Origin: Paenibacillus agaridevorans
GTDB taxonomy: Bacteria > Bacillota > Bacilli > Paenibacillales > Paenibacillaceae
Assembly (NCBI RefSeq): GCF_003112455.1
Contig: NZ_BDQX01000036.1
Span: 299,261 to 351,609 of the forward strand
Reading direction: 5' to 3'
DNA: 52,349 bases
Positions 13,645-21,249 of the stretch are shown here, in pieces (within the stretch, counting starts at the first letter, position 1; each line of letters opens with the position of its first letter). A program made the position numbers and the translations under genes. Under the pieces are notes generated by a model. The model was not told the DNA's origin. It made no database searches and saw nothing but the letters and a program-made list of their open reading frames with translations.

Positions 13645-14247
13645 TTACCCTTCGCATGCAACCCCGTCGCCATCCCGATCAAGCTGAGGACGATAGCCAG
13701 GGTCGCCTTTATGCAGGGGAGCAGCTCCTGCTGCCTTGACCGCCGTACAGTTCGCGTAATACGTTTCCTTCGTAGGCTGCGGTTCTTGCGATTGCTCGGC
13801 CGTCTCCGGCTCGGGAAATAGCTTAGAGGGCTTATCAACGACGAATAAAACCTTCGTCCCATTCGCATATTCCGACAGTTGATTACCAACCCAGCTCCCG
13901 GCCCCGCGATTATCGCTGGCATCGATGTAGGCGACGCTGGCTCCTTTGCCGCCCTCCTTGCACATGGCCATCGGCCATTCATCACGGTCATAACCTGTTC
14001 GTGTTTCAATGCCTGCAAGCGATTCCTTGCGATTAGCTTCCGCGCCTTCACGATCGATTGTGCAGATATTGGAGAAACCTTGTTCAATAGCACCATGAAT
14101 ATGGAGAGCCGTTTCCGGATATTTATCGCTTGGGAACACCAGCTCGATATCGTACTCCGTCGGTTGGGATACGTTAGTTCCCGTAGAAGTGCTGCATGCT
14201 GTCAGAAGACATAGAAGCGCAATTACAATGATGTTCTTGCTCAACAA
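13645..14247 (-). CDS. Lipoprotein nuclease: NucA/NucB-type domain plus excalibur domain
   Basis: A signal peptide with lipobox LTAC predicts a membrane-anchored extracellular protein of 200 residues. The middle matches secreted DNA-entry/sporulation nucleases of the NucA/NucB group (DREGAEANRKESLAG, then RDEWPMAMCKEGG and ASVAYIDASDNRGAGSWVGN). The C-terminus is an excalibur calcium-binding module (YYANCTAVKAAGAAP, then DRDGDGVACEG). A TTG start at 14247 is chosen, with GAGAGGAG about 9 nt upstream. An upstream start at 14292 lacks a ribosome binding site. Expected role: non-specific extracellular DNA cleavage for nutrition, biofilm turnover or uptake. Confidence 0.85.
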   Translation of the reverse strand: MLSKNIIVIALLCLLTACSTSTGTNVSQPTEYDIELVFPSDKYPETALHIHGAIEQGFSNICTIDREGAEANRKESLAGIETRTGYDRDEWPMAMCKEGGKGASVAYIDASDNRGAGSWVGNQLSEYANGTKVLFVVDKPSKLFPEPETAEQSQEPQPTKETYYANCTAVKAAGAAPLHKGDPGYRPQLDRDGDGVACEG

Positions 14248-14362
14248 AAAACTTAAGCTCCTCTCTTGATGACTAGATTCGTACACAATCAACTTGCCGA
14301 TCTATTTGCGCTACTTCTTTAGTGTAAAGGAATCCGGAAGTTTCTACAATATTGGCACGCAC

Positions 14363-14385
14363 AAAAAAACTCCCGGACAGGAGTC
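14363..14385 (-). terminator. Terminator of the SLH-protein gene
   Basis: On the minus strand ACTCC-TGTCCG-GGAGT is followed by seven T residues, 35 bp past the stop codon. Confidence 0.75.
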
Positions 14386-14419
14386 TTTATGACCATTGTC
14401 CAGAAGTTAATTTGCTTTC

Positions 14420-15388
14420 TTATTGGTTGCTGCTCACGCTATCGTCTGAGATTCCCGTGGAGCCGGAAGCCGAGGAGGCCGCGTCAGAAGCCAGTTCGGG
14501 CTTCAACTTGGCATCCACGTACGTGGATACTTTGGCTTCGGTAATGACTTGCGGATACATTTTGTCTGGATCCGGTTGCACAACTTCAACGTTTATCAGC
14601 GCTTTATTGCCTTCGAAGGCGATAGAAGCAATGCGCAGGCCGTAACCTGGATGCGGCAGCTGCGCAGAAACCGTAACCTTGTTTACTTCCGCATTAACGG
14701 CATCGACGCTAAGCTCGAAATCGTAGGCTGGTTGTTCTGGCTCGGGTTCGATCGGCGTTTGCTCCTCCACGAACCGGATTCCGTCGAACAGCCAACCTGC
14801 CGCTTCGCCACGCGCAATTGCTTTAGTAGGATGGAAGTTTTGTTTGTCGTCCAGGGATACGATTTTGCTGATTAGCAGCTTCTGTATGCTGTCCATGTAC
14901 TTCGAGTCGATGTCCGCCTCGTCATTAATAAGCATGAAGATTTCGATGAAGGCGAAGTCGCCTTTGGTCATCATCGCTTTAAACAGGTGATGGGCGTATT
15001 GCTCTTTCGTAATTTTATCGGTCGCTTTCACGTCTTTGGGAATGCCCAAGTCGTAGAAGTCCGCAATAACGAAAGCCTGGGAGTACCAAGCATCATCTTC
15101 CAGATTAGGGTGATTGTCGCTTGCCAGTGGCATACGAATAAAGCGTACATGATCAAGGTTAAGATCCAGGCCTTTCACAATCATGGAAATGGCAGAAGCG
15201 TAAGACAGTGTGCCATTCGGCTTGAATTCGCCATCCGCATATCCGGAAAGAATCCCTTGTTCCTTTAATGCGTTGATTTTGTCTGCATTCGGATCCTTGG
15301 ATACGTCGGAGAAGGCCATGACGGATTGTCCCAACGTGAAGAGCAGGACCGCAACGATCGCCATAATAAACAACGGCTTCTTTTTCAT
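14420..15388 (-). CDS. Secreted SLH-domain protein with PrcB-like C-terminal domain
   Basis: The 322-residue protein begins with a signal peptide (MKKKPLFIMAIVAVLLF) ending near AFS. SLH-type repeats follow: FSDVSKDPNADKINALKEQG, ILSGYADGEFKPNGTLSYA, and a later KIVSLDDKQNFHPTKAIARGE. These anchor proteins to cell-wall pyruvylated polymer. The C-terminal region (about 225-300) has PHPGYGLRIASIAFEGNKAL, then VVQPDPDKMYPQVITEAKV, similar to the PrcB protease-complex domain. It ends in a Ser-rich tail. The ATG at 15388 follows AGAGGTGA by 6 nt. Function is probably in the envelope. Confidence 0.8.
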   Translation of the reverse strand: MKKKPLFIMAIVAVLLFTLGQSVMAFSDVSKDPNADKINALKEQGILSGYADGEFKPNGTLSYASAISMIVKGLDLNLDHVRFIRMPLASDNHPNLEDDAWYSQAFVIADFYDLGIPKDVKATDKITKEQYAHHLFKAMMTKGDFAFIEIFMLINDEADIDSKYMDSIQKLLISKIVSLDDKQNFHPTKAIARGEAAGWLFDGIRFVEEQTPIEPEPEQPAYDFELSVDAVNAEVNKVTVSAQLPHPGYGLRIASIAFEGNKALINVEVVQPDPDKMYPQVITEAKVSTYVDAKLKPELASDAASSASGSTGISDDSVSSNQ

Positions 15389-15501
15389 CAATTTCACCTC
15401 TGATTTTGTTTTTTGCAGCTGCATTGTCATTGACGGGAAGTTTAACCAATAGGTTGCAGGGAGGAGGGACAAATTATTATTACAATATTTTAAAGAAACT
15501 A

Positions 15502-15530
15502 TTGACTAGCTTATCCGGATTTGATATATT
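15502..15530 (+). promoter_or_regulatory. Sigma-A promoter of tRNA-Val
   Basis: TTGACT (15502-15507), a 17-bp spacer and TATATT (15525-15530) lie 20 bp before the tRNA. Confidence 0.8.
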
Positions 15531-15550
15531 ATATCTTGTCACTGCGATAC

Positions 15551-15623
15551 GATCTGTTAGCTCAGCTGGGAGAGCACTATCTTGACAGGGTAGGGGTCAG
15601 TGGTTCGAGCCCACTACAGATCA
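15551..15623 (+). tRNA. tRNA-Val (GAC)
   Basis: This is a 73-nt cloverleaf with acceptor GATCTGT/ACAGATC and anticodon loop TTGACAG. CCA is not encoded. It stands alone between a sigma-A promoter and a terminator. Confidence 0.93.
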
Positions 15624-15628
15624 TAAAG

Positions 15629-15657
15629 AAAAACCCTTGTATATCAAGGGTTTTTTG
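15629..15657 (+). terminator. Terminator after tRNA-Val
   Basis: AAAACCCTTG pairs with CAAGGGTTTT around a short loop and continues into a T-run. Confidence 0.85.
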
Positions 15658-15766
15658 CTTTTTAATCTAAAAATAAAAGGTTCTTATAGCGCTTCAGGCA
15701 TCAGGACAAATTTGACTGATTACACTATTGGGCAATCAAATAAAAAATGATAAAGGGTGATCAGGC

Positions 15767-16015
15767 ATGGCAAAAGATAAAGGACCGAAAAGGCCGACTA
15801 GAGATGAATATGTGTTAGAGGAGTTAGGAGAACGCCTGGTAGAGGCACATCAAGAAAAAGAAAATGTAGAACTGGAGATTTGGAATCAGGGATCGGTTGT
15901 CGGAAGGATTGTCAAGCTGGATTCCAGAACAAAATTGATTCATGTCGAGAAAGGAAATGGCGAAACAGAAAGAGTGCCATTCATGGATATTATGAAGGTG
16001 AGCAATGCGGGATAG
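15767..16015 (+). CDS. Small YolD-like protein
   Basis: The 82-residue protein has a basic N-terminus. Its central beta-rich part (VELEIWNQGSVVGRIVKLD, then HVEKG...ERVPFMDIMKV) matches the pattern of YolD-like proteins (hydrophobic-W-x-G-x-I, later hPF.DI..h). YolD-like proteins often accompany Y-family DNA polymerases, but none is adjacent here. It is monocistronic and bounded by a hairpin. Similar 24-bp words lie before and after the gene (15676 and 16042). Confidence 0.55.
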   Translation: MAKDKGPKRPTRDEYVLEELGERLVEAHQEKENVELEIWNQGSVVGRIVKLDSRTKLIHVEKGNGETERVPFMDIMKVSNAG

Positions 16016-16041
16016 GTTTTTCCTTTTTTATAGCTGAAATT

Positions 16042-16090
16042 AAGGGGTTCTTACAGCGCTAAAGGCGTTGTTAAGAACCCCTTTCATTTC
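16042..16090 (+). terminator. Hairpin after the YolD-like gene
   Basis: AAGGGGTTCTTA (16042-16053) pairs with TAAGAACCCCTT (16072-16083), followed by a modest T-rich stretch. It lies between convergent genes. Confidence 0.65.
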
Positions 16091-16111
16091 TCGGATTAGC
16101 CCGGAAAAAAG

Positions 16112-16450
16112 CTATGGCCGAATGGTTACCCGAGTTCCTACAGGAACAAGAGACTGAAGTTCCATCACATCTTGATTGTACATGCGTATACAGCCATGAG
16201 ATACCAGGTGACCTATGGAGCTGGGATCGTTGGTGCCATGAATGCCGTAATGCGGCTTGGAGAGTCCCATCCAGAAGGCGCCGAACGGTCCGCCAGGATT
16301 AAGCTGTTTGTTGACGATCGTGAATTCTCCTGCAGGCGTGCTCGTGACCATTCGGCCTATGCCAACGGGGTAACCGCGAACGACAGTATTATCCTCCAAT
16401 AAATATAAGTGACGATCCGACAAATCAATGATGATTCTTCGATAGGGCAT
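16112..16450 (-). CDS. Compact L,D-transpeptidase (YkuD domain)
   Basis: The 112-residue protein is only a YkuD catalytic domain: [16 protein letters not shown] at the start, [18 protein letters not shown] and the active-site motif SHGCIRM with catalytic Cys. YkuD enzymes form 3-3 cross-links in peptidoglycan or attach proteins to it. There is no signal peptide or LysM domain, although most members have one, so the export route is unclear. The ATG at 16450 is chosen because GAGGAGG lies 9 nt upstream; an alternative GTG at 16471 overlaps that Shine-Dalgarno. Confidence 0.85.
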   Translation of the reverse strand: MPYRRIIIDLSDRHLYLLEDNTVVRGYPVGIGRMVTSTPAGEFTIVNKQLNPGGPFGAFWMGLSKPHYGIHGTNDPSSIGHLVSHGCIRMYNQDVMELQSLVPVGTRVTIRP

Positions 16451-16625
16451 AGGAAATTTCCTCCTCGTCACATCTTACGAAGAAGCATTCCAATTGGACT
16501 GGGTGAACGCACTGAAAGAAATGGGAATAAGGTCAAATAATCAGTGTTCAATCCATCGATTTCAAGTATAATGAATCCATGGTTATTGTTGGATAAGGGT
16601 TGATATGTGATACAAGGGGAATGGC

Positions 16626-17093
16626 ATGAAGAAAACAATTGAGGTTAGGCCTTTGACGGGAGTTGTGCCCGTCTTTCTATTTCTATTTTATCTGTTCATT
16701 CAATTCTACTTATTGATCCTTACCGAACCAGAATGGGGCGGTCTTTTACTTCTTTATGTAGTGAGCATCTTGATTGCCTTCAGTGCGGTTGTTGCTTATT
16801 TACTAAACGCAATCATTATGAATAAGAAGCCTGCGCAGTTACAAATACATCAGTCATCGTTAGAATTATTTGGCCGCCGAATAGACGGCGAAGCAGTGGA
16901 AGCCATTTATTCGAATGGTTATTTTCGTCCTATCATCGGATTCAAACGTCATGGTAAAAAAATGATACCACCAATGTTATGTTTCAGAATGAAGAACAGC
17001 GGCGAAGAGGATGAATGTATGGAGGCGCTGAACCATTGGGCGATGAAGCAGGGCATTACAGTTAAATATAAGCGTTTTCCCCGTTGGTTTTAA
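16626..17093 (+). CDS. Two-helix membrane protein, unknown function
   Basis: The protein has 155 residues. Two membrane helices (about 13-33 and 39-61) are followed by a cytoplasmic domain with alternating strands (QLQIHQSSLELFGRRIDGEA) and a basic end. The arrangement recalls small proteins with a PH-like domain after two helices, but no family is certain. AAGGGGAATGGC precedes the ATG. It is close to the RDD gene and probably in the same operon. Confidence 0.65.
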   Translation: MKKTIEVRPLTGVVPVFLFLFYLFIQFYLLILTEPEWGGLLLLYVVSILIAFSAVVAYLLNAIIMNKKPAQLQIHQSSLELFGRRIDGEAVEAIYSNGYFRPIIGFKRHGKKMIPPMLCFRMKNSGEEDECMEALNHWAMKQGITVKYKRFPRWF

Positions 17094-17119
17094 CCCATAA
17101 CAATAATGAGGTGAAGAAC

Positions 17120-17593
17120 TTGAATGAAAACCATTCATATCCATCAACGAATTTTAATCCGGGAAACAACTGGGATCATCAGCAGCCCCTGCCGAACGAT
17201 CCGGCAGGCTTCTGGATTCGGTTCGGAGCTATTTTGCTGGACGGCCTGATTATCGGGATCCCTCTAAGCGTTCTTTCCCTCATTCTAACAGGCGGTTCTT
17301 CAGGAGAATCCGTCTTCACAAATGTATTGTCTTTCTTGTATGCTTTATTACTGCCCGTCTTCTGGAATGGCTACACAGTCGGTAAAAAAATATGCAGCAT
17401 TCGAATTATTAGGGTCATTAACAATGAGCCGCCGCATATCGGTAACATGTTGATGCGCAATGTTATATGGGCTGTTATTGTCGGAGTTACATTTGGAATC
17501 GCCTTGATTGTGGATTGGTTTATGGTGGGTCTTCGCGAAGATAAACGGGGAATACACGATTTTATAGCAGGTACTCAAGTCGTTCGTGTTTAA
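17120..17593 (+). CDS. RDD family membrane protein
   Basis: The 157-residue protein has the RDD pattern: PAGFWIRFGAILLDGLIIGI (Arg and Asp in helix 1), a second helix, a YTVGKKICSIRII segment and a C-terminal helix ending in DWFMVGLREDKRGIHDFIAGT. RDD proteins are small multi-pass membrane proteins, some linked to ion exchange. The TTG at 17120 is chosen because GAGGTG lies 6 nt upstream; the frame is open back to 17084, overlapping the previous gene. Confidence 0.85.
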   Translation: MNENHSYPSTNFNPGNNWDHQQPLPNDPAGFWIRFGAILLDGLIIGIPLSVLSLILTGGSSGESVFTNVLSFLYALLLPVFWNGYTVGKKICSIRIIRVINNEPPHIGNMLMRNVIWAVIVGVTFGIALIVDWFMVGLREDKRGIHDFIAGTQVVRV

Positions 17594-17734
17594 TAAATAA
17601 TTAAAGCAAGCACAGGAGGAGCGTGCGGCGATTCATCGCTGCCGCTCCTTATTCGTTATCCATTCGCCCATACCATATCCGCCTATCTGAATAGACTACT
17701 ATCATACCTTTACAGACGGGCGGGAGGAATGGTC

Positions 17735-17974
17735 GTGGCCAAATCTAAACGAGGAAGGGAGGCTGGAGCCTCCTCCAATACCAGCAAAAGCAATAGTAAA
17801 TCGACCATTTCATCTGATGATTTGGCGATTATTGCGGGTGTCGTCGTTGTTATAGGCGATCTTCTTGCCTTATGGGCGCTTCTTCTGGCAAAGAAGGAGG
17901 ACGATAATCAAGCCGAAGAGGAAGGATTGCTCGCGTTGATATCCGGCAAAAGGTCTCGAAGGAAGAAGAGATGA
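17735..17974 (+). CDS. Small single-helix membrane protein
   Basis: The 79-residue protein has a basic, Ser-rich N-terminus, one membrane helix (LAIIAGVVVVIGDLLALWALL), an acidic patch and a strongly basic end (GKRSRRKKR). GGAGG lies 7 nt before the GTG at 17735; an ATG two codons earlier touches the Shine-Dalgarno. No family recognised. Confidence 0.6.
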   Translation: MAKSKRGREAGASSNTSKSNSKSTISSDDLAIIAGVVVVIGDLLALWALLLAKKEDDNQAEEEGLLALISGKRSRRKKR

Positions 17975-18079
17975 CTCTCCTCCGTTGTTCGCAGTCGGCA
18001 GTTTTGGGAATATTCCTAAGGGTGTCGAGGCAAGCTAACTCCGTACCGATTAGTAAATATTCGGGAGGAGTGATCAGGT

Positions 18080-18331
18080 ATGGATCAGAATCAAATTTCG
18101 GAAGATGCAAGAGAGACGATTGTAGCGGTTCAGAAAAATGGTGACGGTGATTTAACGGCATTTAAAACGTCCTCGGGTCGTCAATTGGACTATGCGACGG
18201 CCTTGCAGGAAGTACAAGCTGGTCGAATCTCCGGCGTTAATGCTTTCAAAGGCAGGGATGGAGAAACGTATCTGCGCGGCGATGCCGATGGCGATCCAAC
18301 CAACAACCTGGATCAGTTGCCGCTTTTCTAG
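18080..18331 (+). CDS. DUF3892-type small protein
   Basis: The 83-residue protein matches the DUF3892 pattern by eye: IVAVQKNGDGDLTAFKTSSG, then LDYATALQEVQAGRISGVNA and GRDGETYLRGDADG with a closing NLDQLP. This is a small conserved Firmicute family of unknown function. GGAGGAG precedes the ATG by about 11 nt. Confidence 0.7.
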   Translation: MDQNQISEDARETIVAVQKNGDGDLTAFKTSSGRQLDYATALQEVQAGRISGVNAFKGRDGETYLRGDADGDPTNNLDQLPLF

Positions 18332-18454
18332 ATAACCAGAAATTCTGACGATCAAACGTTTGCGAGCGACCCCGATCTTCTATGGAATTGGTGCAAAGGA
18401 GTTCTTCTCCCGATCGCCTGCTCTATATGAAGGATCGGGGTTGTTTGGCTTGAG

Positions 18455-19180
18455 CTACAACTTGTGTTTCTCGCCTTGCTCCACAATACGCATTGCCCCG
18501 GTTTTTCCCCGGTAATCCTCAAGCGCGTCTCCATAATGCATGAGATAGATATGATCCTGGATTTCCCGAGGCAGCGTCAGCAGCTCGTCCAAGCAGGCAT
18601 GAACAACCCCGGGCGATTCAAGCTGACAATCATGATAGACAGTCGTAACCCCCGCTTGTACCAGATTTGTTAGAAGCTCTCCATTAAAAACCATGTCTGC
18701 CGTATAGAAAAATGTCTCATTAAAGAGGAAAGAGTAGCTGTCCTTGCCAGGTATATGCTCCGTCTTTATTAACTTAACATGCAATCCCGGCGCAAGCTCG
18801 TAGGTTTGGCCGTGTGTCAGCGGTCGCACCTCGAAGAAATGATCAAGGGCATTAAGCTCTCCTTGCACTAATCCGCCTCTCAGCGTATGCTCCCATAGCG
18901 GTTGGGCGAGCGACTCCTCGATAAAGAGGCGGGGCTTGCGGCCGTATTTGAACATCATTTGAAACGCAAGCTCTTCGAGTCCTCCAACATGATCTGCATG
19001 AATATGGCTGATCAGCACCGCATCGATCTCTGCGAACGTGACTCCATGGTCATGCAGAGCCTTAGGCAGCGTTATACCGCAATCCACAAGCAGACGATAA
19101 TTTCCCGACTCTATTAAAGCGTTGTTATTATTGTATCGTTTGGCGAAAGCGCTGCCTGTTCCAAGCATCGTTATGTACAT
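18455..19180 (-). CDS. Metallo-beta-lactamase-fold hydrolase (RNase Z-like)
   Basis: The 241-residue MBL-fold enzyme begins MYITMLGTGSAFAKRYNNNN and has metal ligands in ISHIHADHVGG and later in the C-terminal half (GVTTVYHDCQ and YLMHYGD). The start MxxTxLGTGSA and overall length fit the RNase Z/ElaC-like and phosphodiesterase branch. No exosite arm for tRNA is evident, so the substrate is unknown. AGGAG lies 9 nt before the ATG. Confidence 0.85.
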   Translation of the reverse strand: MYITMLGTGSAFAKRYNNNNALIESGNYRLLVDCGITLPKALHDHGVTFAEIDAVLISHIHADHVGGLEELAFQMMFKYGRKPRLFIEESLAQPLWEHTLRGGLVQGELNALDHFFEVRPLTHGQTYELAPGLHVKLIKTEHIPGKDSYSFLFNETFFYTADMVFNGELLTNLVQAGVTTVYHDCQLESPGVVHACLDELLTLPREIQDHIYLMHYGDALEDYRGKTGAMRIVEQGEKHKL

Positions 19181-19330
19181 ATATTCACACTCCTATTGCT
19201 CGTATGGTTATTTTTGCCGTTACTCTCTCTACTGTAACAAAATTTGCGAGAGCTTGCCATTTCCAGGTGCAACATTCCGTCCTCATTCATACGATGTTGA
19301 AGCTGGACCTAAAGGGAGAGGATGGTCAGG

Positions 19331-19537
19331 ATGAGCAAAGGCGGCAAAGGAAAAAGCGTGAAGAAAAAAAAGGTGGCAAGCGACCACAAACAGGTTCATT
19401 ATAAGCTGGTGTTGTCGGAGAGCTGCAGAGTATGCAAGACGCCTTGCGCCAAAGGGATGAACTACTTGGCGCGTATGCAAGAGCCTGGTGCAGTGGGCAA
19501 AGGGGTGCCGTGCATCCTGACCAGAACATACGGGTAA
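19331..19537 (+). CDS. Small Cys-containing protein, possibly zinc-binding
   Basis: The 68-residue protein has a Lys/Gly-rich N-terminus (MSKGGKGKSVKKKK) and four cysteines (CRVCKTPCAKG ... GVPC), a plausible zinc site. The ATG at 19331 is 9 nt from GGAGAGG; the ATG at 19322 directly abuts it. No family recognised. Confidence 0.55.
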   Translation: MSKGGKGKSVKKKKVASDHKQVHYKLVLSESCRVCKTPCAKGMNYLARMQEPGAVGKGVPCILTRTYG

Positions 19538-19702
19538 TACTCTTTGATTGTATTTCCCAGGCAAGCGCAGTATTCAACAGCATTTGACAATGGATCATAT
19601 TTATGATTTTGACGAAAAAATGATAAAAAATGAGCGCAACTTTGTTGGACAGCAAGAGTATAAATTTACATCCAGAATAGGCGGATGGGGGTTTATGCAG
19701 CG

Positions 19703-20275
19703 ATGAAGTTCAGGAAAATTGCGATAATGCTGACGTTGCTGTCCATATGGGGCGGCACCATGATATTCGCGGACGCCACTACCCAGAAGGTACGCGTCAT
19801 GATCAATGGCACAGAGCAGGATGAGGGCGGCGTATTATTGGAAGGAAAGACGTATTTGCCGCTGCGCCAGATTGCGGAAGCGATGGGAGCCATCGTCCGA
19901 TGGGACGATAACAATAAGCGGGCGATTCTTTACAAGCCGAACGTCCATATGTTTCTGTACAATGGCAGTCAGCCGTTCGGCGGCGTGAACAAAGGATATC
20001 AGGGCAAAATTAAAGTATTCTCCCAAATTGACAATGTGAAGACAGATCTTGCTTCCGTAAAGGTAACGATTGAGGATCCGTCTGGCAAGGAGCGGTTTAT
20101 TCAAAGCGAGAATGTGACGAACAACAACGATTCCTTCTGGTTCATCACAGATGAATTCGATTACAAGTTCGACGCCACGGGCAAATATAAAGTACGATTC
20201 TATATGCGTCTGTCGAACTCGGAAGATTGGGTAGTCGTATCGGAGAAGCTCATCACTTCCTCATCCAAAGGTTAA
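19703..20275 (+). CDS. Secreted protein with copper-amine-oxidase-like stalk domain
   Basis: The 190-residue protein begins with a signal peptide (MKFRKIAIMLTLLSIWGG). A stalk-domain motif typical of Paenibacillus exported proteins follows: VRVMINGTEQDEGGVLLEGK, TYLPLRQIAEAMGAIVRWDD and KRAILYKPNV. The rest is a beta-sandwich-like region with no known catalytic residues. Despite the family name, no amine oxidase activity is implied. The ATG at 19703 is preceded by GGGGG at 11 nt; an ATG at 19685 has no spacing from its Shine-Dalgarno. Confidence 0.75.
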   Translation: MKFRKIAIMLTLLSIWGGTMIFADATTQKVRVMINGTEQDEGGVLLEGKTYLPLRQIAEAMGAIVRWDDNNKRAILYKPNVHMFLYNGSQPFGGVNKGYQGKIKVFSQIDNVKTDLASVKVTIEDPSGKERFIQSENVTNNNDSFWFITDEFDYKFDATGKYKVRFYMRLSNSEDWVVVSEKLITSSSKG

Positions 20276-20390
20276 CTGCATTAATTATCATGAGGTCCCT
20301 CCATGGAGGGGCTTCTTTCGTTTGACCCGCGATATACGAACATGTTACGATAGGCAGGTATGATTAATTAACGGAAGCGGGGTTGCAAAC

Positions 20391-20702
20391 ATGAGCGAGC
20401 ATCAGCACGGACCGGATTGCGGCTGCGGTCATGATCACGATCACGAACACGAAGAGCATGTGTTCATTGTGACCAATGACGAAGGCGAAGAACGCGAGAT
20501 GGTCATGGTATATACGTTCGAATCCGAGAACAATGCGTACGCAGTTTTGCTGGATCGTCAAGATCCGGAGCTGGACGGCGTTATATTCCGCATTGAAGAA
20601 GAGAACGACGAAGCATTTCTGGTCGGCATCGAAGATGATGCGGAGTGGGAGCGCGTAACGGCGATCTACGAAGAGATTGCGCGTACCGAGAACGAAGAAT
20701 AA
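20391..20702 (+). CDS. DUF1292 protein with His-rich metal-binding N-terminus
   Basis: The 103-residue acidic protein matches DUF1292 (YrzB-like): HVFIVTNDEGEEREMVMVYT, FESENNAYAVLLDRQDPE and RIEEENDEAFLVGIEDDAEW. The N-terminal MSEHQHGPDCGCGHDHDHEH adds nine His/Cys ligands not needed for the core and may bind metal. It is monocistronic, with AAGCGGGG before the ATG. Confidence 0.85.
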   Translation: MSEHQHGPDCGCGHDHDHEHEEHVFIVTNDEGEEREMVMVYTFESENNAYAVLLDRQDPELDGVIFRIEEENDEAFLVGIEDDAEWERVTAIYEEIARTENEE

Positions 20703-20720
20703 GGATGCAGTAATAATTAA

Positions 20721-20774
20721 ACGGGCTGCGCAGCCGGGTATTGAACCTGACTGTGCAGCCCGTTATCGTTTTAT
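20721..20774. terminator. Bidirectional terminator
   Basis: AACGGGCTGC (20721-20730) pairs with GCAGCCCGTT (20756-20765), followed by ATCGTTTTATTT on the plus strand. It lies between convergent genes. Confidence 0.75.
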
Positions 20775-21187
20775 TTGCGTGGATTGTAATAAATCGTTCT
20801 GCCGTTAAACATCGTGAGCTCTGCTTTCAGCTTCTTGGCCATATACTTGCATAGCTCGTTGCCTTTGGCCTTGTCGCCGTGTGTAGAGCCTTCCGGCAAC
20901 ACGACCTGAATACAGTTGACGTCTGAGCCGGCGACACTCGTCGTCACCGAAGTTCCCAGAATCATGTACTTATAAGGTCTGGCCGTTCCTTTAAGGTAGA
21001 ACCATCGGTCGTCTCCGGCGGATTCTTCCGTGTACGGGAAGGCGGCGCTTGCGTAGTCCCAACCGAGTTGTTGGCCGGTTAAAGCAGTCTGACTCACATA
21101 ATGCGCCAACGTATCCCGAATGTCTTGAAGCGTAATGTCTTGAGCGGTTGAGCCTTCCACTAGCTTGATGTAAGCACTCTGACTCAT
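20771..21187 (-). CDS. DUF1885-like protein
   Basis: The 138-residue protein resembles the DUF1885 family by length and pattern: SAYIKLVEGSTAQDITLQDI near the start, GDDRWFYLKGTARPYKYMIL and CIQVVLPEGSTHGDKAKGNE. AGAGGTGATGATAG precedes the ATG. Function is unknown. It lies just downstream of speA on the same strand and may be cotranscribed. Confidence 0.6.
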   Translation of the reverse strand: MSQSAYIKLVEGSTAQDITLQDIRDTLAHYVSQTALTGQQLGWDYASAAFPYTEESAGDDRWFYLKGTARPYKYMILGTSVTTSVAGSDVNCIQVVLPEGSTHGDKAKGNELCKYMAKKLKAELTMFNGRTIYYNPRK

Positions 21188-21249
21188 CTATCATCACCTC
21201 TAAGGGCATCATAGCATGAGCTGGAAACCTTGACAATAAATATGGTTTA

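Noticed and set aside
18370..18442. Large hairpin between the DUF3892 and MBL genes as a riboswitch
   Set aside because: GACCCCGATC and GATCGGGGT pair, but the loop is about 50 nt with no aptamer features. It is probably a bidirectional terminator-like structure.
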